From: Gordius sp. MW1
Lineage: Eukaryota > Nematomorpha > Gordioida > Gordea > Gordiidae
Direction: 5' to 3'
NCBI GenBank assembly: GCA_964036665.1
Contig: OZ038526.1
Location: 19,716,001-19,780,000, forward strand
Length of the DNA: 64,000 bases
Shown: positions 34,264 to 49,200 of the stretch, in pieces
How positions within the stretch are numbered: position 1 is the stretch's first letter
Layout: each line of letters starts with the position of its first letter
Made by a program: the position numbers and the translations under genes
The notes under the pieces: generated by a model
Told to the model about the DNA's origin: nothing
What the model saw: the letters and a program-made list of their open reading frames with translations, nothing else
Databases searched by the model: none

Positions 34264-37200
34264 TTAAATAGAGTACGAAGTGTAATAAATAATCGGTGTA
34301 TTACTTGTTAATTTGGAAATAAATTTAGGTTTCTTATCCCACCCCAGGCTAAAATAATACACAGGAATTCCAGCGAGTATCATTATCAACCCAATTCCGC
34401 AGTCTTGAGGGCTTGTAAGTAATGGTAAGATCAGGAGAAACAAGCACGTCGCTAAAAACATTGCAGGAATCCACAAGCTTACCTGAAAAAAAAACAAAAG
34501 CTTCTCGCTTTATGATTAATGCCAATTTTATCCAAATTATTAAAGCTCTTAGACCTTATTTCGGAGGTCCTCAAGCTAAAATTTAAGTTTATAGTTAGAA
34601 ATAACTTTTGCTCTTATAACAGGGCGAAGGTTAAATTAAAATCCGGCAAACACCCTACTACACCTACTGCGTGTCACTTCAATTTGTATGCAAACGAGTT
34701 CAATGCGTTTATAAAGGCAAGTTATACTCTGTGGGAAGGGGCTTATATATATAAAGCACAACAATTTATTCCTTTGCAAAAATTGAATGTTACGCCCTAT
34801 GTTAATTACAGTGCTGCTCTACAAGTGAAAATAAATATATGATGACAAGGTTTGTGATAAAAAACACGAGGTTGGAAGTAGTGTTTCGATCTCGTCTCGG
34901 TCTCGAAAACGAAATCTCGTCTCGTCTCGGGGGCGATTATGAAAATCTCGATCTCGTCTCGGTCTGAAAAATTCTCGTCTCGACGAGAATTTTCGTCTCG
35001 TCTCGAATTTTTTAAAAAAATATGTACGGAATAAAAATTTCTCCTGTCTTTTTAAAAATATTAAAAAAGCGTTAAAAAATCCAAATGGCAAACTTTTATA
35101 TGTTTTGAAAAATCTATTACACAAACTATTTGAAGATTTAGCGGGACACGACATCTCATTGACAATATAAAGATATGAATTAATTCATAAAGATAACATC
35201 TTCTATGAAAAGAGCAGACTAAAAAAATTATAAATTGAAATATAGAAAAATAAATTTTATTGTTCTAGCAATTTATAACATTTGTATCAAATTCACTGTT
35301 TCTCTCAACTATAAATAGACTTAGAAAATTATAAGTTCGCTTATAGTTGACTTAGTTGCATTATTGAGCAAATTGAGATTCTTTATTAACCCTTGCTAAA
35401 GCTTCAAAATAGACCTTAACATGGCAAACATTTAAGTCCATTGATATTACCATCATCAATTTTAGCCATTAGTGTTTATTGCATGTTTACTATAGCGCTA
35501 TAAACCACAAAGTGCAAATGACTTTTAATGATATTATTATTATACAGAATTGATAACTAGTTGCACAAATTAAAACTTGGTAAAAACAACAATAAAAGCA
35601 GCATATGTATTATAGGATTAAGAACATAAAGTTTTAGTCTTTAAATTAAAGAGCATGTAGTGTTGCGTCAATTACTATTTTGCTCGCGGCATATTACTTA
35701 GGTCTTGAAACTTAATTGACTCATTTACATTACCTTATTACTTCGCGGCGTTAATTGACCAATCACATAACTCGCATTCACCACTAAATGTAATTGATTT
35801 ATTCAATTAATTCGCGATTATATAAAGGCGTTTAAAACACTTCTTCATGACTCTTCGAACTCTTTTCTTTTCCCTCACTTTATTATATAACTTCAAAAAA
35901 AGTCTCCCAATAATTGGTGACCCCGCATTTCGGGGGAGCCGTTTTTTTCCCTCCCCCAGAATACGCCCTTAAGCAACGGCGTCTTGGTTTTTTTTGTTAA
36001 AATTATGAAACTTAGATATTGGGCACTTCTTAGTCAATCTGTTTAAAGACACGATCGAGCCGAACAACCAACCTCTAAAAATCGAAGTCTCCGTGTCCGA
36101 CTGCTATGCCTTCCTACCTGATTACTACCACGACAAAAAAACCTCGATGCCCTGCTACACCTCTACATAGACAACAACGTCTGCCGAACGCCCAACCACT
36201 ACTCTGCACATGGCCCTAATCACACAACCCATCTCAACATCAACATCACAAGGCCTCTTGCAACGAGCAAAGACTACGTTCGGCAAAACAAAAACACCTA
36301 CTACCAACGTTCTCACCACCGCTTACCGGTTTAGTTGATGACCGATTGCAACTCCAATATAGATACCTCTGCCCGCGGCATGTATCTTATTAATATATCG
36401 GATAGCACCACAACAACACACACACAACTCAAACCTCGGTCAACTCACTAACAACCACGGTAGGCGGAAGAAAACTGACTAGAACATCCCTTACACATAC
36501 TTTACATCAACCAAGAAATTTTTCAATTTTATGTAACGCTCCACGTCAACGAAGGAGACTATTTGTAGTGTTGCGTCAATTACTATTTTGCTCGCGGCAT
36601 ATTACTTATGTCTTGAAACTTAATTGACTCATTTTTACTACTTCGCGACGTTTATTGACCAATCACATAACTCGCATTCACCACAAAATGTAATTGATTT
36701 ATTCAATTAATTCGCGATTATATAAAGGCGTTTAAAACACTTTTTCATGACTCTTTGAAGTCTTTGCTTTTCCCTCACTTTATTATATACCTTCAATAAA
36801 GAGTCTCCCTTCCCAATAAGCACGTTTTTAATGTATGACAAAAATCATTATAATCAAACTTATATTCCAAATAATTACCTTACAAATCTAATTAACTTTA
36901 CCATTATATAGTTATTTATTGAATACAGTATCTTGTATTTATTTTTTATTTCACAATTATAGAAATTATAGTAAATTTGAATGCACTGCGTTTAAGCATA
37001 AAAACTTCTAAAAAACTCATGATTTAAGATTTAATCTATTACGCTGTCATTAAATAGTCTTAGGCGGGTGCTCAAAAATCTCGAGCCACCTTAGCTTAAC
37101 TTGTATTGTTATTCAAACTGATTGACCACCAATTTATAATTACCGCATCTAGCAGGATGAGTAACTGCGAAATACAAATCTGCTTTAGTAATATTTACTA

Positions 37201-40200
37201 TTCCATCAGAACTCATTCTAAGCTTAAAATTTTGTAATATTTAATAATGCTAGGGATACTTATATGCAGAGCTGTTAAGTAACTAGTTTCATGTAACTAG
37301 CTCTTGGAACTAGTTCCTTTTCTTCAGTAAAGTAACTGTAACCAATTACTTTTACTTCAGGGTAACTGTAACTGTAGTTAGTTACATTATTTCCGTAACT
37401 GTGTAACTAAAGTTACAGTTACTTTTTATAAATTAAAATTTTTTAAATTAAATATTTAAATTACACGTCTAGTTTGTGTACTTTACTTTAATTAAGTTTC
37501 CTTCGCGGATCAAATTTGAAAATTTGAATTTCGAATGGATAATCTATTTTATCAGTAAATTACCAATATTATTAACATTTTAGTACAAATTTGTAATCCA
37601 AAAATTTAAAGAAGTGACACAACAGGTAAAAAATGTAATGAACATTTAATGAATTTTAATTGGTTATCTCTTATCAATTGTTCAGTTCTTTTTATATATG
37701 TGCAAAACAAATTTTTATCAACTTAAAACCATAGACTACATAGACTGCTCATCACGGTATAAAATGTGTGTGTTTATTTCCGCCATTTTGATGAACAATA
37801 CCGTCCTATATCACATAATGGCGTTTTGCGCTCTGCCGTTTTTTTCGAACAGGAGAGGTAAAGAAAAAAGGTTTTGATTCCATAAATAAGTAAGATATTA
37901 CTAAACATATGTTATTTTTAATAAATTTTAATAACATTACAGTTTTTACATTTTTAATTTTTATGAAATGTGTCAATAATAAATTTTTTAAAAATATCAT
38001 ATCTTAAGTAATATCTTACTTATTTATGGAATCAAAACCTTTTTTCTTTACCTCCCCTGTTCGAAAAAGACGGCAGAGCGCAAAACGCCATTATGTGATA
38101 TAGGACGGTATTGTTCATCAAAATGGCGGCAAATTTCACACACAATTTGCCATATGGAATATATGACATGAGCAGTCCATGTAGTCTATGCTTAAAACAT
38201 CATATTATTTTGGCCCAAAATTTAAATTTTGAAAGCTATTTGATAAATTACTTTAGTATAATATTAATGAATGTTATTGAAATCATAATATATTTTAATG
38301 GATGTTATTTAAATGCTAAAAGATATCTTCGTGTCTTGAATTTTTTCCTCCCTTCTCACCCTTCTAATAAATATGGCAAATTAGAAAAGCTAGTAATGAC
38401 CTATATTTCCCATTCTAAAATGCTCTGTCTCTCCTTTCTTAAATTTTACTATACTTGTGTTTATAATTAATTTATTTGCAAATTTATTGAGAGTTATCAA
38501 TCTTAAACTTTATAAAGGCAAAATATAAAATTTTTATTTTAATATAATCACAAAATAATTATTAACAATTGAAAATGGAAAATAGACAAATTTTGCTGGA
38601 TACAACTTTCATTTCAAAAACCTAAAATTTGTTATATAATCAGTGTTTAATTATCTAAACTTACTATTACTTAACAATAAATGCTGATTTAGCCTTTAAG
38701 GGTCTACCTCGCTTTCTTTTTTGCCCCTTGGCTTCTTTAGGTGGTTGGCAAAATTTAATTTTAATTGCCAACAAAACCACATGCTTGCAAATATATTGTA
38801 TAAAAAGCAACAATTGCAATTGCCTTTAAAGCATTTTTCACCATTTGGAAATTCACATAGCCAAAGCCAAAAATTCTTTGACTTCACTAATCCTAATACT
38901 TCTTGCTGGTATACAATACTCAGTAATATTAAAATGTTTTTTGGGAGGCGATTAATATTATTTCTTGCAAATTCATAACCTTCTGTCCATAGCTTCAAAT
39001 TTTTCATAGGTTTTGACAATTCGTAGGAGTATATATATTCAGAGGACTAAGTTTTGACCTTGTCCAAAGCCATGACCTTAAACCTACTAAGTGGTAGGCG
39101 TTCTCTCAGTGAGAATTCATCTTTATTAGCCTATTGGCTGATTCTAAGGCATTATTTGCGCTGGGAATACACTATCTATATCCCTCATACCATGTATTAT
39201 TTTTCTTGATCCATTCTTTATATAAATATGGCAAAATTTAAAGGCCCTAGATGTTCCATAAATAGCTTTTTCAAATACCTTGGCATTCTAAGACAATTAA
39301 ATTGTATCAATATCATTTAAAATTTACTTCGTATCTCCCTTTAGGTTTTTATTTTAAAAACTAGTTCGTAACGATCCTCCATTCAATTTTTAAAACAAGT
39401 TGGCCGTGGATCCGTCTTGAGAAAAATAAGAGAATTAAAGAAGACACTTTAAATTACATTAATTCATTGATTCCTAACCAGGAGGAAAGAAGGACCTAGA
39501 GGAACCAAATACGTTAAATTTTTTTAATCTTTTAAATTCGAAAAGTGTTCAAGAGTGCATTCACACATTTATAAATTCGAATAATAGAGATTTGTTTATA
39601 TATACTAATTTCCCTAAATTGAAGAAACTTTTCATTAAATTCAATGTACCCTAACCATCTAGCGCCCCCGTCAAGCGTCTTTTTAGTCTTGATAAATTAA
39701 TTTTAAGTGAAAAGCGAACTAGCTTATTAAATGACAATATAGATCATTTATTACCTTCTGATTTTTATATAAATGTTTAAATAATTTTTATCAAAAAGTA
39801 TTGTTTTTTGTAACTTTGGGTGTTTAGTTCCATCAGGTAAGTAACTGGAACTGTAATCGGTTACATTTGAAAATTTGTAACTGTAACTGTAATTAGTTAC
39901 ATTTTTTGTAAAAGTAACTGTAAGTTAACTAGTTACTGTGTTAAAGTAACTTTAACAGCTCTGCTTATATGTGAGAAATGTATTATAAAATTCTTCACAT
40001 ACCCTTAGGGTCAACCATATTAAAGTAAATGATTGCCAAATTTTAAATTTTTTGCAAAAATGTATAATATTTGCAACACTTAGGAATTATTTAATATCAA
40101 ATATATTCTATACGTATTGATTTACACTTAATACCTTAATTGGAAATCATGTAAATTAAAATACACAATAATTTACTAAAATCTAACGATCAATAAAAAG

Positions 40201-43200
40201 TCGAGATCTCGCCTCGACATCAAATTGTCGTCTCGATCTCGACTCCATTTTTCAAATTCTCGTCTCGAGACGAGACGAGACCGAGATTTTTCTCGGTTTT
40301 TCCGCATCACTAGTTGGAAGATTATAGTATATACGCCCTTTCTCATTATTTAATATAAAGCAATCTCTTCTATTAAACAATTTAAAGTTTAGGTAAGATG
40401 TTGATGATACATCAATTATATAGCGGACTTAAAGGGCATTCGCCGTTTTATTATATGAGTTTTATTAACTTGCATACTTGGGCAATTTTAAAGTGGCATT
40501 ACATGTAAAAGGCTAATTACATTTATTTTAGGCTACTTTAACGGTGTAAATTATAATTGTTTGTTATTAATATTCCCTCATATATACCTTATAAATTATG
40601 AACGAGGGCATAGTCTTATCAGAAGAAAATTTACTAGCATCATTTCGCTCACAACATTAAATCAAAGTTTTCTTTGTAAAAAATCAAAAATGATATTTCA
40701 AGTATTATATAAAAGAGGTTGCAAACGAAAATTTAACCTTAAATATTAAAAAAAAATTTGTATGTGTTTAGCAATAAGAACTTTAGCCTTCGTTTATTCT
40801 AATGTTTTTCTGGCATTTATATTGCTAACTATTCAAAATGATAGCAATTAAAAGACGTTTAATTTATTTAGATAAGTGATTAGATAATGGCAAGCGTTGT
40901 TATAACAAAAGCGTCAAAGAAGTGCTATAACAAGTTAATATAATAGATCTATTATGGGCATAGATAGGAACTAGAGGGGGGAGGCAAATATGATTAAGGT
41001 AGAGGTAAAATAACTTTATTAGCCCAAATTATTTAAAATTTTATAGAATTTATGAATTTAAAGGGGGGCATTCGCCGCTCCTCGCCCCCCCCAGGCCCAT
41101 CAAATCTTTTCTCAAAAATTCCCATAAGTAAAAAGTATTATTAAGATTATAATATAACTCTGTCCAAAAGAGTCGATAATTAATACCACATGCCTCTGCT
41201 TTGTTGTAAGCAATTTCAAAGAAGTGCTTGAAATACCTTAACTGGTCTATGCAACTCGGGGTCTCGAAAGCGCAGCCACACCAGACCAGTTACCGATAGA
41301 GTCATAAATGCGGATTCCACGAAGCTCGTGTAATTTATGAGCGCCAGCACGTCGGGTGTACCGCACATTATGATACTTACTATGCCCTAAAAAAGAAAGC
41401 GACGATAGACTAATAATACAATAGACTAGTTTTGTAAAAACGGCTGGGTTTTGTTTGGTCATTTTTGCTTATTCGCATAAACCGACCAAAGGTTTTTTGG
41501 TTAAACCTTTGGTCTGTTAATGTTTAGTCGACCAAGATAGACCAAATTAAACCCAGCCGTTTTTACAACACTAAAATAGACAACAAGCTTAATTTAGCCC
41601 GCCATTTGAGTGAGATTTTTTCCATATGCGCATTTGTAAAGCAAATTGCATAAGTCATTGAAGAGAGTAATGAGAACTTTTTAGCATTAGCTTTCCATAC
41701 CTAAGTTTAACAATTAATCCCTTAGATTAATAAAACCATAGACTACCCAACAGCTGATTTTTACTACTAAAATCATTCAGACACCATAATAGCTGCCATT
41801 TAGAAGGAAAAACTTAACAACAGGTATATTTAAACTTCTCCACGATATAATATTTAAGAAAATAAATAAGACTATTAGCTTAATTTATAGATTAAAAAAA
41901 TAAGTAAAATAGAACAATAAATTATGTTGAGTTTTATTATTTAGTTACAATTTTCCTCAAATGGCGCTTTCTATACTTGCTGGAAAATTATCAGCTGTTC
42001 GGGAGTCTATGGTTTAATTAGTCTAGAATTAATCCACACAATGGAATAGCGTCGAGATTGTCAATATATGCATGGGCATAGCCAGAGGGTAGCAAGGAGG
42101 TGCGGCTGCCCCCCTCTAAATCTAGAAGTTTTTTACAATTTAATATATTTACGGCTAAAATTACAAAAAATTATCATTTTGCCCCTCCCTAAATTATTAT
42201 TGCCCCCCCCCCTAAATTTAATAATGGCTACCCTACGGCCATTAATATATGCTTCAAACATGGAGCCTACATCCTTACTTAAGGCTCTTAGCTAGTCTAT
42301 CGTATTATTAATCTAATAACGCATCGATACAACGATAGTTGAAGGGTGTTTTAAATCCCAATTAGTTTCAAAACATGGAAATTAGTGTAGAGAATTTACC
42401 ACTTTATTACATAAAACTAATTTGAAACTTATTTATTCTAAAGTAAAAAATCAACGGAATTTGCTAAAGATTAGCATTGGCGTAGCCAAGGAGTGGCAGG
42501 AAGGGGTGGCTGCCCCCCTCTAAATACAAAAATTTGTTAAAACCTATAAAAAATTATGGCTAAAATTACAAAAAATGATTATTTCGCCCCTCCCTAAATC
42601 ATCATTGCCCCCCCTCTAATTTCAATGCTGGCTACGCTCGATATTAGCGTTCATGATTATTGCATACATGAGATGCAAAACTTTTTTTAATCATAAAATG
42701 GATAGATTTGTTAGGAAAATGCAAAGTTAGTGAAATTAGTCAGCTTATAAGGATGCTATCATCATAGGCGTAGCTAGGGAGAGTAAGGGAGGGGCGGCTG
42801 CCCCCTCTTAATCCAAAAATTTATTAGATTTTATTTAAATTATGGCTAAAATTCATAAAAATTATCCTTTTGCTTCTAATTAAATCAATATGGCCCCTCC
42901 TCTAATTCCAATGCTTATAACTCATTCATAGTTATTGCACTAAAATATTATGAAACCTTTATTTTACTTAGTATAATAAAACGAATAACATCTGAATGAA
43001 AATTTTATTAAAATTATAATAATACATCGGCGTAGCCAGAATTGGTTAAAAGGGGCGATAATAACTTAGGAAGGGGCAAAATGAACATTTTGTGAAATTT
43101 AAGTCATAATTTTAATAAATTTCAAAAAAAAATTGGATTTAGAGGGGGCAGCGACCCTCCCTGCCCCCCCCCTTGGCTACGCCCATGCATTTATAAGTTT

Positions 43201-46200
43201 TTAGCATTACGGTAAAAATGATTGAAGTGACCGGGCTAAAGCGCTCCACGTTAATCAGGGCTAAAAATGTTGGCAGTTGGCCTTCTCGAGCACCAGCAAA
43301 AAAGAGCCTATTTTATATAAGTAACAGACAAATGTGAATAATCTTTAAAACTTAGACAAATTTTTTTATACTTTTGAATAATTACAAAAATATATATTGA
43401 GAGGTGTGAACCTTTTCATATCGCAGTTTATATGTCATATATACATTTGAAACATTTTTTACTAATAAAGGAGTTATGAATATTTTTGTTATATTGCCTC
43501 AAAATCAGCTTTTATCAAATTAGACGTTAAAAGCAATTATGGAAGCACTGATTTGCGGAGAGATAAATCGCATGTTTAATCCAAAATTAATCGGAAAAGA
43601 CAAACGAAATTTTAATTAAATTAAACACTTTTTTATATTTATGTCTAAATAAAAATAGTATGGTAGAAATTAAAAAAACACAAAAAAGTTATTTAATCAT
43701 TTATTATTTTTATAAAGAGAATTACATATTTTGTGAAGGTGAGATAAATAAATTAAAAAATTAAGAATCTTCTAAATAAAAATAGTATGGTAGAAATTAA
43801 GAAAACACAAAAAAAGTTAATATAATATTTCTAAAAATTATTATTACAAACTGTAATGGATTTTTTAAAGGAATTCTAGAGGGGACGGATGCGATTAATT
43901 TAACAGCTAATTATCATTTTTGTAGCGATTTCGTGAAATGAAAAAATCCAATTCTTTTAATTAACACAACTTTGCTTTTATTTTTAATGATTCTTGAGAT
44001 AAACTGAAAATACAGGCCATTGTACTTAGATTTTATTGATTGAATTTTCAAACAATTTACAATTAAAGATGATTAATAGGGTGGGACCCATCAATAGATT
44101 TAGATTTCCAATAGTCTGAAGGTCGAGGGATTTTTATGTGATTGATAAAGAAAATCTAAAGCGGTGAGAAGTTTCTAGTTGCTATCTCATGTAAAAACTT
44201 TAATATTTACAAACCACATTGGAATTATTAACTATTATTGATCAAACTATTTTAGATTATGAAGAGTTCAAAAATCACGCTAGGGCGCTTAATTATACTA
44301 TTTGTCCCTGAATTCATAAGTATATCTTAATGAATTTTACTCAAGTATAGTATTTAAAAATTCTCTACATAACTAATTCAGCTATTTTCATTTTACTTAA
44401 ATTATTAAAATTCAAAAGCGAGATCAAAATTTTTCATAAATAATCGTATTATTATCAATGAATCACAGATTTGGGAGTAATTAACTTTACCTAGAGGCAG
44501 TGAACAAGCAACCGTTTAGACCACCAAACGTCGAGGCAGACACCAGCAATTGAATTAGCCATGCAATTTTACCAGCTGATTTTTCCACAAACGTCTAAAT
44601 TCACCAAAAACATTTTAAATTATAGCAAAAAAAATGCAAATAAGTTATAATTAAATAGCTATATTTATAATAATAATCAAAAGCTACATTATATTCAGTC
44701 AAATATAAAATACGTTATTTAAATAATATTTGCTTATTAATTTTAAGAATAATGCTACCAGATTAGTTATCTTCTACCTGACTTAAAAATAATATTTATT
44801 TGTGTGAATTAGTGCTTTGAATTAAACTTGAAAAAAGTAACAAGCGTAGGGGAGACCGGGGCTAGTCGTAGCCCGGGGTTACTATAATCTTTGGAATTAT
44901 TTTAAAATAATAGTAATATATAATTAAAATTTAAACCTTATGTGTATTTTTTATAAGGTATAAGTAAAAAAAAATTTCTTTAGAAAAATAAAATTATTAG
45001 TAGTCTTGACAAATTGTATTTTGCACCTAAATTTTTTTGGTTGTTTATTTGGATAAATTTAAATTTATCTTATAAAGGGATATTTTTATATAAAAACCGT
45101 CTGATGACATAATTTTTATTCGCAATATAACATGTCAAATTTATTAATTGTTTTTATAAAAATAGAGGTCGGGGCTAGTCGAAGAGTGGCTAGTGTTAGC
45201 CATTTTGGATTGCGTCTTACAAATGAATGACAAGATTCAAAAAATAAAAACTTTGTTTAATAAGCCAACTTAGTGTAATTTGGAAAAGAAATAGACTATG
45301 ATTATACTTAAAAAAACGACTAAATTATCGCAGAATCTGTCTTTTAAGTGTACTTAAGTCAGATTGTCATCTTGAATTCTATAAAATACAATCATATTAC
45401 ATTTGCATTTTCTATGTTTATTATAATGCAACAATCTTTTTATTGATTTGAGTTCGCATACAATAATAAGAAGTGAAAACATCAGGGTTTATCTATCCCC
45501 TGAAACAGAGCTTTAACTAGCCTTGACTTTTTTAAACTCAATTTATGAAAAAACTGTAAGCACTTTTTTCTCAATCTTTTTTGTTATAGTAGAAATAGAC
45601 TATGAAAATGTATTCCAATAAAATAATTATAAAAAACTTTATTAGTATTTTGTAAACGTGATTTTATTTTTATGGCCATTTAGTCCTCAGTCCCCTATAA
45701 AGAATAAATTTATAAATTCTCCATTAATTTTAAAAATAAAGTAATTCCTTAAATTATTTTTGTGAAATAAGGTCTAATTCCAAATAATTATTAAATAAAA
45801 TTATTTAAAAAATGGTAGAGATAATTACAATGGCGACGGCTTTGGACATTTCGACCTCGCGCGGCGACATAATCGTGAAATATGCCATATTGGTTAACAC
45901 ATAAATGAGCGTAACTAAGGGCAGGGAAATGAATATCGCCCTGGGGAGGGTTCTTAAACAAATAAGGTTAAATTAAACATTAAAATAAACACAATTTAAC
46001 AATAAAAATACATCTATAACAAAAAATTTACTGTAATTACTGAAAAATTAACTCATCTTTAAGATGATAATTGTCAAGTTATTTAAAATAATTAAGTCTG
46101 AAATATATAGAATTTAGGGTTATACATTAGAGACAAACAGCGAGTTAACTTATTTATAGAGAAAAGAAATTCATCTATATGAAAAACAGTGACATTTAAA

Positions 46201-49200
46201 ATAACCCGTGCCCATGCAAATCAACAAAAATTACGGGAGGAAAATTGTTTAAAAATATATATTTCGAATACATACTTGTGGGGTTCTTTTATTTCTTCGG
46301 TCACAAAGTTTAAGTAATTCCTACAATGGTAAATTGTACAATTATAATAAAAACTTTTATTAAGGGGCTTGTCTTACTATCGGATTTTGCTGCGCAGCAA
46401 AAATCGTCGTACGGGTATAACAAACATATCCGTGTCTTAACTTCGAATTCACAGCAGATTTATTCAGACGCATAACATGACAGCAATTTTGTAAGATGCA
46501 AAATATTTCCTAAGCTTAAATGTTGTATGTTTTTAAATTTTTAGGTATCAACAAAGTTTAGATTTAATCTCAAGGGTTGAAATAAACAAAGAATAAACGT
46601 TTTTAACTATCAAAAACAAAATGTATCTTTAATTACACAGTTTGACCCATAAAAATGAATCGGTTGTTAGACAAAGATAAATTCGCGCGATTTGAATCTA
46701 TACCCGATATTGGGACAAGCCCTAAAACGTAACATGGTGCTGTTAAGTGGATACTGTTTGTTAAGTTACTTACCAACCAGAGAACGAAAAAAGGCCAGAA
46801 TAAAAGGACAGCGCGATTATACCAACGTTAGTAGTGGAGCCGTCAAACGATACACTAGGTGCCAAGGAATTTGGTTTACCTCAAAATATACATTGAGTTT
46901 TAAATTAAATTTTAATATAATAAATTCATAACATTTTATACAAAATATGCATAGTCTCGAAAACTTTTGCGATGCCATAACTGAAACAACATATTAACTT
47001 ATAGTTTTTTAAGCAGTTTATCATTTCGATATTCATATTAAAACATTTGATTTTTAACACTTTTTAATAACTTAAGCCGCCATTTTAACTATGGTTTATT
47101 CGTTATGCGGAAGTGTGCAGCGAAAATTGCAAAAGTATTGGAAGAAAGAATAATGCTATCATTCCATCATTCAACAAAGTGAATAGCGTTTAGTTTGGTA
47201 ATCAGTCGCGTAGCCAAGGGGGCAGAAAGCGGGAATTTTCTACCCCCTTGACCAAAATTTGAAAATTTTTTAAAATCCATGTCCTTTTTTAAAGTATAAA
47301 ATCGATAGTAAATACTCTGGTTAATGAAGAGAAGAGATTTTTCCAAAGCTGCTTATATAGCGCCGTGAAATTTCTCATATATTGTAGGCGAAGTTTACTT
47401 TTGTTACATTATAAATAAAAGTGTCGAAAATTTTTTTGCATTTTCTTTCCCCTTGAGAAAATCCTGGCTACGCGCCTGATGGTAATATATTGTTTATTAA
47501 TCAGCCATTAGCCAGTCAATTGCATTATTAGTCTATGATGGATTTATAACCTCTAAATAAATTCGTTAAGCCCAATATAATGATCATTCCTAGGGCGGTT
47601 AGTTTTGTCACCGTGAACACATCTTGTAATTTAGTGGCCCAATTGACGTTGTAGCAATTGACAAACACCAATAGACCTATGATTTATTTACTTTCGATTA
47701 ATTAGCAATAACAATAATAATAATCATATTATATGAGTTAATGGCGCCAGTTTTGCTCCTCTAGCTAATCTAAATTGATTGTAAAATTAATATTGTTAAT
47801 AATGAATATAAAATTAATATATTTATAGCACGGTTCAACAAGAAAAATCGACCGACAAACTGTTAGCTGATTTTTTTAGTCAATAGAAAAATACTTGGTG
47901 TCAAAGTTGCTAAAACAAAGATATCGGCGTATTTCAATCGTGAATAACTTGCAAATTGATAGGTAAAACATTAATTTAATATTTGATTTATAAATAAAGG
48001 GTAGAGAAAACCATTATATAAAATTAATGGAGAGCTAGGATAAATAACTTTTTATTGGATTCCTCTACCCTTTATTTCTAAATCAAACTTATTAAACTAC
48101 AATTTTACCCAATAATTTGCAAATCATTGAGGTTTGAAAAACGCCAAAATCGCCGTTTTAACTACTTTGACAGCAAAAGTTTCAAAAACTGACGCATAGG
48201 TAAGAAATTAAAATATATTTGTGTTCACCGTAAAAAATTCGTAAACAGTATGCCGGCTGATTTTATAAGTCTCTTAATTTTTGACAATCCGAATCGATCA
48301 TGTTTCACTAATTTGTAAATGGCAATATGTTTTATAGTACCTTGTGTACTACCTGATGAAAATTTAAAACATTGAAAAAATGGTTAAATTTAACGTATGC
48401 CTTACTTAATCAAGGGAACCTAATCTGTTTTTCCAATCATGATTAAAACAATCCAGTATCGAGAAAGAAACTTATAATAGCGTTGCGCATAAAATACCTT
48501 TTAGAATTTAGAGGTTTTTAGCTACTATTTCGCGGCTTTTCATTAAAATATGAATTATCCAAATTTAAACTATTTCTTATAATTAAAAATATAAGTTTTT
48601 AATATTATGTTATCAGCTGTATAAAACATTTTTATATTTAAGACTTTTAAAGTTTATTGGTAGGATTATACTTGTACAAGCCATGGCCACTAAACATATG
48701 GCGGAATTTGGGGCATCTTGGACCACGCTTAAAGCTTCTCCCGCGGTGCTGTTATTTTGGCTTTCACACGTTAAACTTGAAAAAAAAGGTTGCAATAAGT
48801 AGCGGGCAAAAGTGAGAGCCGTTATGGCGTTACCCGTGGGTACAATGACGATAAGTGCCACCCAGAGATATAGGAAACCGGGTAACTCTCCAAATGCCGC
48901 CTTAACGTATACGAAATCGCCACCCGATCGCGATAATGACGTTCCAAGCTCGGCGTAACACGCGGCCCCTAGGGTTGAAATTGCACCGCACAGGGTCCAG
49001 ACCATGAGTGCTAGACCGGGCGAACCAGTAAATGCCGCTACCCCACCGGGAGAAACGAATATACCCGAACCAATGACTACACCAACGATCATGGCTATGC
49101 TATCCCAAAGACCGACCCGGCCTCTCTTCAGCTCGATGGGTGGCGGTGTGGTTTGTTTGGGTGATAGACGTTTTGTCGGTGCCAAGCGAAATGAGGCTGG

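Larger units (their letters stand above)
37267..39963. mobile_element. hAT-type element with GTAACT-rich ends, 2.7 kb
   Basis: Ends CAGAGCTGTTAAGTAAC and ...GTAACTTTAACAGCTCTG lead into repeated GTAACTGTAAC motifs. Perfect 8-bp duplications CTTATATG lie at 37259-37266 and 39964-39971. It is nested in element B; element A retains the empty site near 17185. It contains a foldback MITE (37730-38190) and a MULE-type SWIM/AT-hook fragment on the minus strand. Confidence 0.93.
34879..40312. mobile_element. hAT-like non-autonomous element B, 5.4 kb, in SLC7 intron 8
   Basis: Same ends as element A: TAGTGTTTCGATCTCGTCTCGG and ...TTTTTCCGCATCACTA, with perfect duplications GTTGGAAG at 34871-34878 and 40313-40320. 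Two large elements are nested in it (35656-36818 and 37267-39963); without them and their duplications the core is about 1.56 kb and aligns with element A. No transposase seen. Confidence 0.93.

Noticed and set aside
38111..38470. 119-residue plus-strand protein
   Set aside because: It starts inside a foldback MITE arm and continues into AT-rich transposon interior; no family resemblance.
41247..41462. 71-residue minus-strand protein
   Set aside because: It is the wrong frame of SLC7 exon 8 (41237-41386); the correct phase gives a transporter segment ending in PELHRPVK.
46385..46402. TTTTGCTGCGCAGCAAAA palindrome in SLC7 intron 4
   Set aside because: A perfect 18-bp palindrome, but isolated, intronic and without supporting context, so no role can be argued.
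48613..48671. Extension of SLC7 exon 1 past LVAMACT
   Set aside because: The reading continues into the intron; the donor at 48672 joined to 47676 restores the conserved VNCYNV...LQDVF segment in phase.
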